From contig CAZZFF010000011.1 in NCBI GenBank assembly GCA_964653485.1, positions 1 to 64,000 of the forward strand: a stretch of 64,000 bases of DNA. Direction: 5' to 3'. Source of the stretch: CAVQND01 sp964653485 (GTDB taxonomy: Bacteria; Verrucomicrobiota; Verrucomicrobiia; Limisphaerales; UBA8199). A program made the translations under genes and the position numbers. The notes under the pieces are model-generated. The model ran no database searches. It was given only the letters and a program-made list of their open reading frames with translations, and was not told the origin of the DNA. This document shows, in pieces, positions 41,603 through 51,485 of the stretch; the stretch's first letter is position 1; every line of letters begins with the position of its first letter.

Positions 41603-43072
41603 TCACTTCTCGTTAAAGAAGCGCAGGTAGCAGACGCTGCTCGGCGCCAGGTTTAGATGAAGGACACACTGGGGGTCGGCCAACGCCTCATCGCGCGCCA
41701 GGCTGAACTCGTGACGCTCGTCGACCAGGTACTGCTGCAGGCGGACTTTGCCTGTCAGCGGAACATTCCGGACTGATACGGTCCACTGCGCTTGCGGGGT
41801 CTTGTGATTCGCCAGGAGCAGTCCGGCTTGCTGCTTGTCGTCGCTCAGCCCGGCGCAGACATAGATCGAAGGTGGCGCCGTAATGGAGACCCGGACGGGG
41901 GTTTTGGTCAGTTCGTTGAAGGCGCGGAACGCCCAGTAGGTTGAACTGGGCACGCCATATTCGTCGAACATCCCCCAATGGAGTGTATCGGCGCCGGCGC
42001 AAAAGTAATTGGCCACGTCCAGCGGCGTGTCCTGGAGTTGAATCAGCACTGCCGCCGCGAACGCGGCAGCCTCAGCGCCGCAGGTGCCCTGGAATTTGCC
42101 GCGAAGATTGCGAAACCCCTCGCGAGTGGCCGGTCTCAATTCGTTCCAACCGGCGTTGAGATAGTGCCACTCATTGAGGTGAATCTCCGTCCCCTGAAAG
42201 CCGAACTCGTCCAGCACCTTCCTTGCCGCCACTGCGCTGGCCGCCGGACCCGCCGGGTCCGACCCGTACCAGTGATACGAGAAGAAGTCCAGCGGCAGCT
42301 TCCGGGCTTGGCAGAACTTGAGAAACGGCCGCACCCAATCGCTGTCCACGCGCATGACGGCCGGCCCGCCAACCTTCAGCTTCGGGTCATGAGCCTTGAT
42401 GGCGAGCGCCGCCGTCTGATAGAGCGCAAAGTACTCCTCCATCGTCCCCGTCCACATCTGGCCTTGCAGATCCGGCTCATTCCAGATTTCCCAGTACCGG
42501 ATGTTGAAATGGAATCCGTTGGCCCAGCCCTCGTTGTAGTGGCGGATCAGGTGAACTCCGATCTCGGCCCACTTCTGGAAATCCTTGGGCGGATGCACGT
42601 AATAATGTGTCTTGTGTTCGATCCCGGTGCCCAGACGATAGACAATTTGCGACCCGTTCTTCACGATCGGAGCCAGGTAGTCGTCCGTCGGCGCAAAAAC
42701 GTAATTCCGAGCATCGTCGACCTCGGCATGAAAGAGCGGAAAAACACAGGGGATATCCACAACGTTCGGACTCGGCCAACGGCAGTCGTGCAAACGGGTG
42801 TGCGGGAAGCCGGCTTCCGCATGGTAGGCGATCAGGTCATCGGTCTCCGCGCCTTGGCTGAACGGACCTCCATTCACGCCGTGCAGAGCCTTAATCCGCT
42901 TGCCCAGGGCAGACCCAAAGTCGATGCTTATAGTATCCTTTCCCGACGCCACGGCCTCCACGGTCTCGCGGCCGCTTGAAGCGGCACCAGGAGCCTCCTG
43001 ACAGCACGCACTCCTCAAAACCAGCATGAACAACAGCAACGCGAGGGGTTTTTCGAAGCAGACATCAGACAT
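41603..43072 (-). CDS. Secreted GH39-like glycoside hydrolase
   Basis: From the ATG at 43072 the 489-residue protein begins with a signal segment (PLALLLFMLVLRSACC). It then has a clan GH-A barrel: HGVNGGPFSQGAETDD, HTRLHDC, RYWEIWNEPDLQG with acid/base E199, and IHLNEWHY with nucleophile E301. A C-terminal beta-sandwich follows (ANHKTPQAQWTVSVRNVPLTGKVRLQQYLVDE). This layout fits GH39 (beta-xylosidase, alpha-L-iduronidase) best; other clan A families of the same fold cannot be ruled out. It stands 329 bp or more from neighbours. Confidence 0.82.
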   Translation of the reverse strand: MSDVCFEKPLALLLFMLVLRSACCQEAPGAASSGRETVEAVASGKDTISIDFGSALGKRIKALHGVNGGPFSQGAETDDLIAYHAEAGFPHTRLHDCRWPSPNVVDIPCVFPLFHAEVDDARNYVFAPTDDYLAPIVKNGSQIVYRLGTGIEHKTHYYVHPPKDFQKWAEIGVHLIRHYNEGWANGFHFNIRYWEIWNEPDLQGQMWTGTMEEYFALYQTAALAIKAHDPKLKVGGPAVMRVDSDWVRPFLKFCQARKLPLDFFSYHWYGSDPAGPAASAVAARKVLDEFGFQGTEIHLNEWHYLNAGWNELRPATREGFRNLRGKFQGTCGAEAAAFAAAVLIQLQDTPLDVANYFCAGADTLHWGMFDEYGVPSSTYWAFRAFNELTKTPVRVSITAPPSIYVCAGLSDDKQQAGLLLANHKTPQAQWTVSVRNVPLTGKVRLQQYLVDERHEFSLARDEALADPQCVLHLNLAPSSVCYLRFFNEK

Positions 43073-43313
43073 GAACACACCCTCGCCACGGCGAGCGGGA
43101 GGTTCCTGAGCAACTCGTTGGGCGCTTTTCCGCGAAATCACGAATCCAGAGTGATCTTCCTGTAGCGCAAAGTCAAGCCGCGCAACCAGGACCGACCAAC
43201 GCAGTCTGCTTTAGTCCTCTTTAACTTGAGTCAATCCGCTACCGCCGGTTTTTTCAACTAATCCTGGCCATTTAGAATGCCAGCGGGTAAAAGGAACGGA
43301 TGGTCTTCTACGA

Positions 43314-44786
43314 ATGAAAAGACGAAAAACAACGATGAAAACGTGGTCGCTGCCGTCGCTGCGGCCGAATCCTGGCCGTGCGGCGGGGCGGGCGTTGATC
43401 AAAGACGGCCGCAGGGGCGGGCGCTGCGGCGGCGCAAGCGGGCTCCTTTGTCTGGCATGCCTGTGGCTGGCCATGGCCGTCATGGTGAGAATGTCGGCGG
43501 CGGCCGAGGGCGGCGGGAGGGCCGCCTTCGCGGCCTCGAAATTCCTTGATAGCATCGGCATCGACTCCAGCTTTCCCGACCGTGGCCAGCTCATGGATAA
43601 GACCGTTGAAATGATAACATACGCGGGCTTTCGTTGGGTAAGAGGAGGCATCGAAGGGTTAACGATGAAGGGACCGACCACCCTGCAGACCTACCTGGAT
43701 TTGCACCAAAAGACCGGGGTGCGATTTAGCTGGGGCTTGGTCAGCGGCGGGACCGATGTCAAGAGGCTCATTGAGACGGCCAAGCAATTGGCGGCGGCCG
43801 ACGCCCTGCTGGCATTTGAGGGCAACAACGAGCCGAACAACTGGGGTGTCGCTTATCAGGGGGAAAAAGGCGGGGGGCGGTCTCCCTCGTGGTTGGCCGT
43901 CGCCAAGCTCCAGCGGGATTTGTACGATGCCGTCAAGAGCGACCCTGTCCTGAAGAAGTATCCCGTCTGGTCGATTAGCGAGAATGGCGCCGAGTCGGAC
44001 AATGTCGGACTGCAATTCCTGACTATCCCTGGCGGCGCCGGCACGTTGATGCCGGATGGCACGAAGTACGCCGATTATGCCAATGTCCACAATTACATCT
44101 ATCATCCGGGTTCGCCCGGCCTGGCGGACAACAAGACGTGGAACGCCGCCGAGCCCACCTCGGCCTGCAAGGTGGACGGGCTCTACGGCAACTACGGTTT
44201 GACCTGGGCGCACAAGTATCGCGGCTATTCCGAAGCCGAACTCGCCACGTTGCCGCGGGTGACCACGGAGACTGGGTGTCAAGTCGAGGGCGCCGTCACG
44301 GAGGAAATCCACGCCTTGAATCTCCTGAGCATGTATCTGGATCAGTTCAAACGAGGCTGGAGTCACACGTCGGTATACCTTCTGCGCGACCGCACGGATG
44401 AGGGGGGAAACCAGCAATTTGGATTCTACCGGCCTGACTACACCCCGCGCAAGGCCGCCCTCTATCTCCACAATCTGACCACAATCCTGGCGGATAAGGG
44501 GACGAGCCTGGAGCCGGGCAAACTCGATTACGCAATTCCCGATGAGCCGGCCACCGTTCACGACCTGCTCTTGCAGAACAGCGATGGCGCTTTCTGGTTG
44601 GTCGTTTGGGGCGAGCGGCTCAAAGGGACGGACCCGATTAAAGTCAATCTGGGAGGCCCTCATGCCTTGGTAAAGGTTTACGACCCGACGCTCGGCACGG
44701 ACTCCGTCCAAACCCACACCGGCGTTAGCGTGCTTTCATTGACGATGGCCGATCATCCCTTGATCATTTCAATCCCGACCCCGTAA
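43314..44786 (+). CDS. Secreted clan GH-A-like hydrolase of uncertain family
   Basis: The 490-residue protein has an export segment at about residues 43-62 (GLLCLACLWLAMAVMV). The barrel shows RWVRGGIEG, FEGNNEPNNWG with candidate acid/base E173, YANVHNYIYHPG, and TTETGCQ with candidate nucleophile E319, the order and spacing of retaining clan A enzymes. A small C-terminal beta domain ends the chain (GAFWLVVWGERLKG ... VKVYDPTLG). No family can be named firmly; GH39 and GH5-related groups are candidates. It is divergent from the GH39-like gene with 241 bp between starts. Confidence 0.72.
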   Translation: MKRRKTTMKTWSLPSLRPNPGRAAGRALIKDGRRGGRCGGASGLLCLACLWLAMAVMVRMSAAAEGGGRAAFAASKFLDSIGIDSSFPDRGQLMDKTVEMITYAGFRWVRGGIEGLTMKGPTTLQTYLDLHQKTGVRFSWGLVSGGTDVKRLIETAKQLAAADALLAFEGNNEPNNWGVAYQGEKGGGRSPSWLAVAKLQRDLYDAVKSDPVLKKYPVWSISENGAESDNVGLQFLTIPGGAGTLMPDGTKYADYANVHNYIYHPGSPGLADNKTWNAAEPTSACKVDGLYGNYGLTWAHKYRGYSEAELATLPRVTTETGCQVEGAVTEEIHALNLLSMYLDQFKRGWSHTSVYLLRDRTDEGGNQQFGFYRPDYTPRKAALYLHNLTTILADKGTSLEPGKLDYAIPDEPATVHDLLLQNSDGAFWLVVWGERLKGTDPIKVNLGGPHALVKVYDPTLGTDSVQTHTGVSVLSLTMADHPLIISIPTP

Positions 44787-44942
44787 GAGGGTCGGGGGCG
44801 CTTGGACAAAGACCATTAGAACAGGAAGTTGGGGGTGCGGGTGATTCTGCCTCTGACGGCCGGCACGAGCTTGCGGGCTTCGAGGAAGCGAAAGCGAACG
44901 TCCGCCTTGACCGGTGTCATTGGAACTGATATACCCTGCGTC

Positions 44943-45893
44943 ATGACGAAGCGAATCTCACGCCGCGGTTTTGTGAAATCTTCTTTGCTTGCCTCGGCCG
45001 CCATTCCGCTGTGTTTACGCGGACAAGACACTACCCAAGACAATGCGTCGGCGGACGTGCCGGCAATGCCGATGGGTCAGATCGCGGGCCAGAGCTTCAG
45101 CCGGCTGTTCATGGGTGGCAACCTCATCGCGGGCTGGTCGCACTCGCGCGACCTCTCCTACGTTTCCACGCTCATGCGCCGATACAACACGCCGGCCAAG
45201 ATTCGGGAGACGCTCGAACTGGGCGAAAGCCAGGGCATCACGGCTATCAACACTTACGTGATGGATGACAACACACAGATTTTCGATCACTGGAAGGCGG
45301 GCGGAAAGCTCAAGTGGTTTGCCCAGGCGCGAATGGACGCGGGCGGGGGCTTCTCCCAGTTTCAAAAGGCCATCGATCAAGGGGCCACAGGCATCCATCT
45401 CAACGGGGATGCCTCCGAAGGGCTGATGAGCCAGGGCGCGTTCGACAAGGTCGGCGAGAGCGTCCAGTTCATCCACGCCCGGAAACGCATCGCCGGGGTC
45501 GGCGCCCACGACTTGCGAGTGCTCGTCGAGTGTGAGAAGGCCGGCGTCGATGCCGATTTTTACCAGAAGACGCTCCATTCGCTGGATTACTACACCTCGC
45601 CCCGGCCGGGCGAAACCGGCCCGCTCGGCGCCCATGACAATTCCTGGTGCCAGGACCCGCAGGCCGTCATTGACTTCATGGCCAAGGTCAAGAAGCCGTG
45701 GATTGCCTTCAAGATCCTCGCGGCGGGCGCGATTCACCCGCGTGCGGCCTTCCCGTTCGCCTTCAACTCCGGCGCGGACTTCGTCCTGGTCGGAATGTTC
45801 GATTGGCAGATCGTCGAGGACGCGAAGCTGGCCAAACGCGTCATCCACGTGGTCGCCGGCGCCAACTCGAAGCGCACCCGGCCTTGGTGCTGA
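44943..45893 (+). CDS. Tat-exported putative TIM-barrel protein
   Basis: The ATG at 44943 yields a twin-arginine signal, TKRISRRGFVKSSLLASAAIP. The mature protein has the alternating strand-helix pattern of a TIM barrel: SRLFMGGNLIAGW, ITAINTYVMDD, LKWFAQARMDAGGG, ATGIHLNGDAS, IAGVGAHDLRVL, PWIAFKILAAGAIHPRAAFPFAFNSGADFVLVGMFDWQI. The last segment resembles phosphate- or nucleotide-binding strands of aldolase-like barrels. Enzymatic activity is unknown. It converges with the DUF3863-type gene (34 bp apart). Confidence 0.65.
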   Translation: MTKRISRRGFVKSSLLASAAIPLCLRGQDTTQDNASADVPAMPMGQIAGQSFSRLFMGGNLIAGWSHSRDLSYVSTLMRRYNTPAKIRETLELGESQGITAINTYVMDDNTQIFDHWKAGGKLKWFAQARMDAGGGFSQFQKAIDQGATGIHLNGDASEGLMSQGAFDKVGESVQFIHARKRIAGVGAHDLRVLVECEKAGVDADFYQKTLHSLDYYTSPRPGETGPLGAHDNSWCQDPQAVIDFMAKVKKPWIAFKILAAGAIHPRAAFPFAFNSGADFVLVGMFDWQIVEDAKLAKRVIHVVAGANSKRTRPWC

Positions 45894-45927
45894 AGTGCCC
45901 CGGACGACAGGTTTCTCACCGGCGGGT

Positions 45928-47337
45928 TCAGCCCTGGAGCAGTTCCGGATGACGTCGACTGACGAGGTCACGGTCCTGCGCCGGCAACTCCATCAGCCGG
46001 ATCGGCTGATCCTGAGGGCGCGTGCCCTTCTGGTTGATTCGGTTCATGAGACTCCAGTTGCGGGCCGGGTGGCCGGACGAGGCGTCCGGCGGCTCTTGGG
46101 CCGGCAAATCATACCGCGTAAAATCGATGACCCGCTCCGGCCCGTTGTTCTTCCAGTCGCGCAGCAGGGCCAGCCGGAAGTCGCGGTTCATGAACCAGCG
46201 GATTTCCTGGTCAGCGTCCGAGCCGCCGATCCCGGTGCCCCGCTGAACAAAGCGGTAATCTACCGGGGCGTTGCTTTGGAAATGCCGGCGCCAAGCCAAG
46301 CCGAACTCGCCCTGGGTAACGCAGAGCGTCGCCGGCCAGCGACGCCGTATCTCCTGAAGCCAAAGCGTCAGGGAGTCGATGGCCCGCGGCATCAAACTCA
46401 CCTCCCAACAGTTGGTGACCCACGCAAACCCGTTCAGTTTGAAACCCGAATCATAATGCACGGCGGTAGTCCCGATCATTTGCCGCAGTCCCTTCTCCGG
46501 CCCATGGGCAAAGAGCGTCTCAATGGGGCCAACGCCCATCCGGCTGTTAAAACCGCCGTCGAAGCCACGCCGCCGCGCCGCTAAAAAGTCCACTGTCCAG
46601 CCGTCCAGGTTGACGCAGTCAATGAAGTCGTCTTGATTTTGGGCTGGCTTGCAGAAGTGTTCGCGGCTCGGATAGTAGGGATACGAAGGCGAGCCGTCTC
46701 CATCACCGTTGTCGATGGCGTATTGGCTCCAGATATTGCCCTGTGCCACGTGAACGCCCTCGCTCGCGGAAAGGTAGCTTAAGTTCTCGGCCGCCAAAAA
46801 CCCGGCGACCACGCTCTGCGGGCGGTAGCCGTCGCCCACCATATCCGAGACCAGCTTCAATGCCTCGCGCAGGTCGCGATTGACCTGCTCGCGCCGGTTG
46901 TACATGGGCGCAAAGTAGCCGCCGGGTATAAAGGTGACCTCGTCGCCATAGCGATGATGAAACTCCACAACCTGCTTGCGGATGGCCTGATAGTTGGGCC
47001 GCTGATCCTGCAGCGCCAGCCAGGAAAAGGCCCACGTCATCCGTCCTCCCGGAAAGCCCTGTTCGAAGCACTCGCGCAGCTTTTGCACGGCCCCAAGGGT
47101 GTGGATGGCCGCCTCATCTTCGCCCGCGTTGCGGTCACGGCTGACTTCGATCTGGTTGACGCGCACCACGGTGTTGAACGTCAGGAAACGGTTGCCCTCC
47201 AATGCGGGCAGCCCAGCCGTATCGGCCGGTCTGTCCGCCTCGGCTGCGAGCACCGGTCGAGAGAGGAGGGCGGCACCGCCTGCCATCAAGGCCGACCTCA
47301 GAAAGGAGCGTCGAGTGAAGTCCAGTCGGGATGGCAT
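45928..47337 (-). CDS. Tat-exported DUF3863/DUF3864-type protein
   Basis: The ATG at 47337 gives SRLDFTRRSFLRSALMAGGA, a twin-arginine signal; a second ATG lies at 47364, 7 bp after the GH2 stop. The mature chain carries long conserved blocks I associate with DUF3863 and DUF3864: LTFNTVVRVNQIEVSRDRN, RMTWAFSWLALQDQRPNY, EVTFIPGGYFAPMYN, GFNSRMGVGPIETLF and RGTGIGGSDADQEIRWFMN. The fold is probably a polysaccharide-deacetylase-like barrel, judging by the barrel pattern and acidic motifs. The function is unknown, but co-transcription with a GH2 beta-galactosidase points to glycan breakdown. Confidence 0.75.
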   Translation of the reverse strand: MPSRLDFTRRSFLRSALMAGGAALLSRPVLAAEADRPADTAGLPALEGNRFLTFNTVVRVNQIEVSRDRNAGEDEAAIHTLGAVQKLRECFEQGFPGGRMTWAFSWLALQDQRPNYQAIRKQVVEFHHRYGDEVTFIPGGYFAPMYNRREQVNRDLREALKLVSDMVGDGYRPQSVVAGFLAAENLSYLSASEGVHVAQGNIWSQYAIDNGDGDGSPSYPYYPSREHFCKPAQNQDDFIDCVNLDGWTVDFLAARRRGFDGGFNSRMGVGPIETLFAHGPEKGLRQMIGTTAVHYDSGFKLNGFAWVTNCWEVSLMPRAIDSLTLWLQEIRRRWPATLCVTQGEFGLAWRRHFQSNAPVDYRFVQRGTGIGGSDADQEIRWFMNRDFRLALLRDWKNNGPERVIDFTRYDLPAQEPPDASSGHPARNWSLMNRINQKGTRPQDQPIRLMELPAQDRDLVSRRHPELLQG

Positions 47338-47371
47338 AAGACGCCAATTGCGAGTGGGTGGCATGTTGCCG

Positions 47372-50098
47372 CTACTTCAGTCCGATCTCCGCGGACGCGG
47401 TGGCCAGGCCCTCGGACTTGGCCGTCACGGTGATAATGCCGGTCTGTCCGCGCTTCGCCTTCACGATGACCAGGGCCAGGCCGTTGAAGGCCTTGCGTTC
47501 CTTCGAGGAAAAGGCCACGAGGTCCGTGGCGTCGCCGTTGTCGGTGGCGACGATCTCGCCGGGACCGGAAATCTCGAAGGTGATCGGGTTCCTGGAGCGC
47601 GGGACCATCAGGCCGTCCTTATCGGCAACGGTGAGCGTGACGAAAGAAAGGTCGTGGCCGTCGCCGGCGATGGCGGCACGGTCGGGCTTGAGGAACAACT
47701 GCGAGGCGGCCCCGGTGGTCTTTACGATGTCGGTAGCCCATTCCTTGCCCGCCTTGTAGGCGACGACCTTGAGTTCGCCTGGCGTGTAGGTTACGTCATC
47801 CCAGCGGATGCGGTATGCCGGCTGGCCGTTGATCTGTTGGTTGGCGGAGCCTTCGAATATCTTCTTCTTGCGGCCCAGCGACTTGCCGTTGAGGAAGAGC
47901 TCAGCCTCGTCGCCGGAGGTATACACGTGGACGGGCGTAACCTGACCGACGCGCTCGGGCCAGTTCCAGTGCGGCAGGATGTGGGCCATTGGGAAATCGG
48001 GACGCCACTGGGCCTGGTAGCTGTAGAAGCGGTCTTTGGGAAAGCCCGCGAGGTCGATGATGCCGAAGTAGGAGGAACGCGAGGGGTCGTTGGCGCCGCC
48101 CCAGGGAGTGGGTTCTCCGATGTAGTCAAAGCCGGTCCAGACGAACTCGCCGGCGACGGCGGCGCAGTGGTCCTGGCCGTAGAATTCGTGGTCGGGGGAA
48201 GTGGCCCAGCCCGGATAGTACAGGTCGTAGGAACTCATCTGGTGGCTCGCGTTATCCTGGCTGGCCGGCGGGGTGGCGCCCTGGGTGCCGCTTCGCCCGC
48301 CGCGTCCGGCGATCGAACCAAAGCCCGGTCCAACCACCGGGAAGAAATACTCGCCCCGAGAGGAGATGGTGGAAGCCGATTCCGTGCTGAAGAAAAACTG
48401 GGTGGGGTAACTCTGGTGGAAACGGATGTAGTTGTCGGGCTTGTAGTTGAAGCCCATGGCGTCGAGCAAGGTGCTGAAACCGTTCCGCGCGGACTCGGCG
48501 CCGTTGCAGGCGGCGGTGACGGGGCGTGTGGGGTCTTCGGAATGAACGATTGCGGCGAGTTCCTTGGCGATCGCAGAGTTGGCGCCTTGGCTCTGTTCGG
48601 CGATTTCATTGCCGACGCTCCAGGCGAAAACGCTCGGGTGGTTGCGATCCCGGCGGACAAGAGCGCGCTGATCCTGTTCATGCCAGATGTTGAAGAGGTT
48701 GGCGCCGCCGTAGTCGTTGGGGCGCTTGGTGCTGCCCCACGTGTCGAAGGATTCGTCCAGGACCATCACGCCATACCGGTCTGCCAGGTCGAGGAGTTCC
48801 GGCGTGGGGGGATTATGGCTGGTGCGGATCGCGTTGCAGCCCATGGCCTTGAGCAACTCAACCTGGCGCTGGAGCGCGCGGAAGTTGAATGCGGTGCCCA
48901 GGGCGCCCAGATCGTGGTGATCGCAGACGCCATTGAGTTTGACGTGCTCCCCGTTGACGAATAGGCCGGCGTTGGGGTCGTACCTGAAGGTGCGGATGCC
49001 GAAGGGCGTTTCGTAGGAATCAACCACCGCGCCGTTCTGGGTCACGGTGGTGATGGCCACGTAGCGATCCGGGGTCTTGGGGCTCCAGAGCCTGGGATTG
49101 GGCAGAGAGGTCTTGGCGTCAACCGAAGCGCTTTTCCCCGCGGCCACGGGAGTGTTTAGGCCCGGGATGGAGGCCACCGCCTCGCCGGTGCGCTGCCCGT
49201 TGGCATCCAGGCCGAAGATTTCCGTGGCCACGCTCACGTCCACGTCCGCCTTGGTGTTATTGTCGATCGTGACCTTCAGCGTCACGGCCGCGTTCCCGGC
49301 CGTGACCTCCGGCGTGGCGACGAATGTCCCCCACCGCGCTATGTGGACCGGCGCGGTCTTGGTCAGCCAGACGTTGCGGTAGATGCCCCCGCCGGGATAC
49401 CACCGCGACGACGCCGGCGGATTGTCCAGGCGGATTGCCAGGACGTTGTCCGCGCCGATCTTGAGCCAGGGGGTCAGGTCCACGCGCCAGGAGGTGTAGC
49501 CATAGGGCCAGCCGCCCACGATCTGGCCGTTGCACCAGACCGTGGCGTAGGACATCGAGCCGTCGACATCGAGAAATATCTGTTTGCCGGCGTCGGCGGC
49601 GGGGATTGACAGGTGCTTGCGATACCAGGCGACGCCGAAGAACGGCAACCGCCCCATAGCGCCGTCCGAGCCGGCCTCGCCCGGCGGAATGAAGGCGCCG
49701 TCGACGCCGAAGTCGTGGGGCAAATCCAGCCGGCGCCAGTCAGCGTCGTTGAACGTGGGGCTGACGTAGCTGATGGCGCCGCCGAAGTTACCGTCGGGTT
49801 TGACGTACCGCTTGGCTGGGTCGGCGATAAAATCGTTGCCCGTCGGCAGGATGTAAGCGGCGATCCCGCTGGTTGGGACGGCACCCCTTCCGCGGGGATA
49901 GGCGAGATTATCGGCGATCCCGGCGGGGTCGCCCTTTGTGAACCGCCAGTCATCGTTAATCGAAATGCGTTCGCGCGGCGAATTGGGAAACACGGCGGCC
50001 ATAACGACTCTCTCTTGCGGCACGACCATTGCGAGACCGGCTGCCAGCAGCAGCGAGGTGCGGCCGAAGGTGGACAGACTGAGGTTTGTGGGCTTCAT
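47372..50098 (-). CDS. Secreted GH2 beta-galactosidase-like enzyme
   Basis: The 908-residue protein has a signal peptide (GRTSLLLAAGLAMVVPQ). Domains in order: sugar-binding jelly roll (about 45-245), Ig-like domain (250-370), TIM barrel (375-670) with NGVCDHHDLGALGTAF, RTSHNPP, acid/base E498 in AWSVGNEIAEQ and nucleophile E573 in FFSTESAS. The C-terminus has a DUF4982-like domain (AELFLNGKSLGRKKK) and an invasin/Big-like domain (LTVADKDGLMVPRSRNPITFEISGPGEIVATDNGDATD). This arrangement is typical of exo-beta-galactosidases of polysaccharide-degrading bacteria. It is the first gene of a pair with the DUF3863-type protein. Confidence 0.92.
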   Translation of the reverse strand: MKPTNLSLSTFGRTSLLLAAGLAMVVPQERVVMAAVFPNSPRERISINDDWRFTKGDPAGIADNLAYPRGRGAVPTSGIAAYILPTGNDFIADPAKRYVKPDGNFGGAISYVSPTFNDADWRRLDLPHDFGVDGAFIPPGEAGSDGAMGRLPFFGVAWYRKHLSIPAADAGKQIFLDVDGSMSYATVWCNGQIVGGWPYGYTSWRVDLTPWLKIGADNVLAIRLDNPPASSRWYPGGGIYRNVWLTKTAPVHIARWGTFVATPEVTAGNAAVTLKVTIDNNTKADVDVSVATEIFGLDANGQRTGEAVASIPGLNTPVAAGKSASVDAKTSLPNPRLWSPKTPDRYVAITTVTQNGAVVDSYETPFGIRTFRYDPNAGLFVNGEHVKLNGVCDHHDLGALGTAFNFRALQRQVELLKAMGCNAIRTSHNPPTPELLDLADRYGVMVLDESFDTWGSTKRPNDYGGANLFNIWHEQDQRALVRRDRNHPSVFAWSVGNEIAEQSQGANSAIAKELAAIVHSEDPTRPVTAACNGAESARNGFSTLLDAMGFNYKPDNYIRFHQSYPTQFFFSTESASTISSRGEYFFPVVGPGFGSIAGRGGRSGTQGATPPASQDNASHQMSSYDLYYPGWATSPDHEFYGQDHCAAVAGEFVWTGFDYIGEPTPWGGANDPSRSSYFGIIDLAGFPKDRFYSYQAQWRPDFPMAHILPHWNWPERVGQVTPVHVYTSGDEAELFLNGKSLGRKKKIFEGSANQQINGQPAYRIRWDDVTYTPGELKVVAYKAGKEWATDIVKTTGAASQLFLKPDRAAIAGDGHDLSFVTLTVADKDGLMVPRSRNPITFEISGPGEIVATDNGDATDLVAFSSKERKAFNGLALVIVKAKRGQTGIITVTAKSEGLATASAEIGLK

Positions 50099-50294
50099 GG
50101 TGGGGTTCTTTTAGACTTTACCGAGTGTTCGACCCTGCGCGGGTGAGAGGGATTTGTGAGAGGGTCATGGAAACGGATAGGATTCGCTCCTTCACCGCGC
50201 CGCTCGTCTGTGCGGTATGCGGTAAGGGAGAATAGGCGTTTCGGTCTCACCTGACACGGGCAAATCGTATCAAGACCGTCCGGTTCGTCAACTT

Positions 50295-50540
50295 TCAGTC
50301 GCCTATGCTGATGTTCAGGTCGGCGGCCGCTTTCAGGCGGCTGAGCAGGAACCCAAGTTCCTGCGGAGGTATAGTCAGTTTGCGGGCCAACAGTTCCTCA
50401 AGGATATGCGGCGGCAGCCTTCTGTTGACTTGGTCGAGGTCGTGCATCTGGGTTTCGTTGGGGCGCTGGCTGTTCGGTGCGGACACGAGATTGACCGATC
50501 GCCGCTTGCCTTTCGCGTTGATGAGAAGAAGTTCAGGCAT
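50295..50540 (-). CDS. Small hypothetical protein
   Basis: The 81-residue frame runs from ATG 50540 and reads MPELLLINAKGKRRSVNLVS ... RRLPPHILEELLARKLTIPPQELGFLLSRLKAAADLNISIGD. The charged and hydrophobic residues alternate as in a folded helical protein. No family is recognised. A plus-strand frame overlaps it, so coding on this strand is likely but not certain. The 196 bp between it and the GH2 start hold nothing I can identify. Confidence 0.45.
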   Translation of the reverse strand: MPELLLINAKGKRRSVNLVSAPNSQRPNETQMHDLDQVNRRLPPHILEELLARKLTIPPQELGFLLSRLKAAADLNISIGD

Positions 50541-50686
50541 AAAGTTAGTCAATCCGCCAATCTGCGCTGGATTTGGCGCAAAGGCAACAGCGGCCATCCC
50601 GCCTTTGACTCAGCACGGCGGTCGCGGGAGGCGAGGAAGCAGTTCTTCGCCGAGTTGTTCAAATAACGCGCGGGCCGGGTGAACCG

Positions 50687-51328
50687 CTACCTGCGTGCGG
50701 CGCCATGAGCCGCGAGATGGTTGTTATGCGCCTCTTGCGCGTGCGAGACCTGCCCTGGCGTCGGGCCTTGATGGGGCGCGCGGCTTGCCGCCACTTCCGC
50801 CTTCGATGGTGTTGCCTTGATTCCGCGTCTGCCGTTGAACGCGTGGTTCGGACCCTTGATAACCCGAACCGCCGAGCGGTCCTCGTATGTATTATGCACG
50901 TTGTTCCGGTCCACGTTCGATATAACCGTGTTATGCCGGAACACGCCCCCCTCCCAACGCCCGCCGCTGAAGCCCGAGCCGAAATAGCCGTTGCCGTAAT
51001 TGATGCCGCCGTAGAAGCCGACTTGCGGGCCCCAATACCCTTCGTGCCAGACGTACCTGCCGCCGAGGAAGCCCCAATAGCCGGGCGTCCACAGAAGCCC
51101 CACGCTGGGAGGGACAACCCATTGACCCGGCACCCAGTAATAGCCGTAGTCGCCATACTGATAGTAGCCGGGCGTCCAAATATACCCGTCGCCAGGACAG
51201 AGGGGTTGGTCGAAGACGGCGATGGGCGGTGGCGCAATGGTGACCGAGAGCTGAATTCCCGCGAAGGCGCGCGCTCCGAAGAAGGCGGCCAGCACCAGAA
51301 CCAAAAACGGCGTGAGTTTGTGTTTCAT
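50687..51328 (-). CDS. Exported YXWGXW-repeat protein
   Basis: A signal peptide (KHKLTPFLVLVLAAFFGARAFA) is followed by aromatic-glycine repeats characteristic of the YXWGXW family: YIWTPGYYQYGDYGYYWVPG, LLWTPGYWGFLGGRYVWHEG, YWGPQVGFYGGINYGNGYFG. The C-terminal third is basic and His-rich (AHNNHLAAHGAARR). The family is common in Verrucomicrobia and Proteobacteria, sits outside the cytoplasm and has no known activity. Confidence 0.82.
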   Translation of the reverse strand: MKHKLTPFLVLVLAAFFGARAFAGIQLSVTIAPPPIAVFDQPLCPGDGYIWTPGYYQYGDYGYYWVPGQWVVPPSVGLLWTPGYWGFLGGRYVWHEGYWGPQVGFYGGINYGNGYFGSGFSGGRWEGGVFRHNTVISNVDRNNVHNTYEDRSAVRVIKGPNHAFNGRRGIKATPSKAEVAASRAPHQGPTPGQVSHAQEAHNNHLAAHGAARR

Positions 51329-51485
51329 CGTTGAGTTCTCCTCCAGTTTTGTTCCGACTGATACTGTTAGATTTGCTCGGTGAAGCTGTGCGATTCAGGG
51401 AGAATTGCGTTCAGCATCATGTTCATCTGCCGGCAATTGTACGCCTTTGTCAGCGCGCGGCAAGCTGTTTTGCGCCCCATGGCCG

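Noticed and set aside
47099..48964. Long plus-strand frame across the GH2 and DUF3863-type genes
   Set aside because: It spans two genes with strong family motifs on the other strand and itself reads as low-complexity Gly/Val/Asp sequence.
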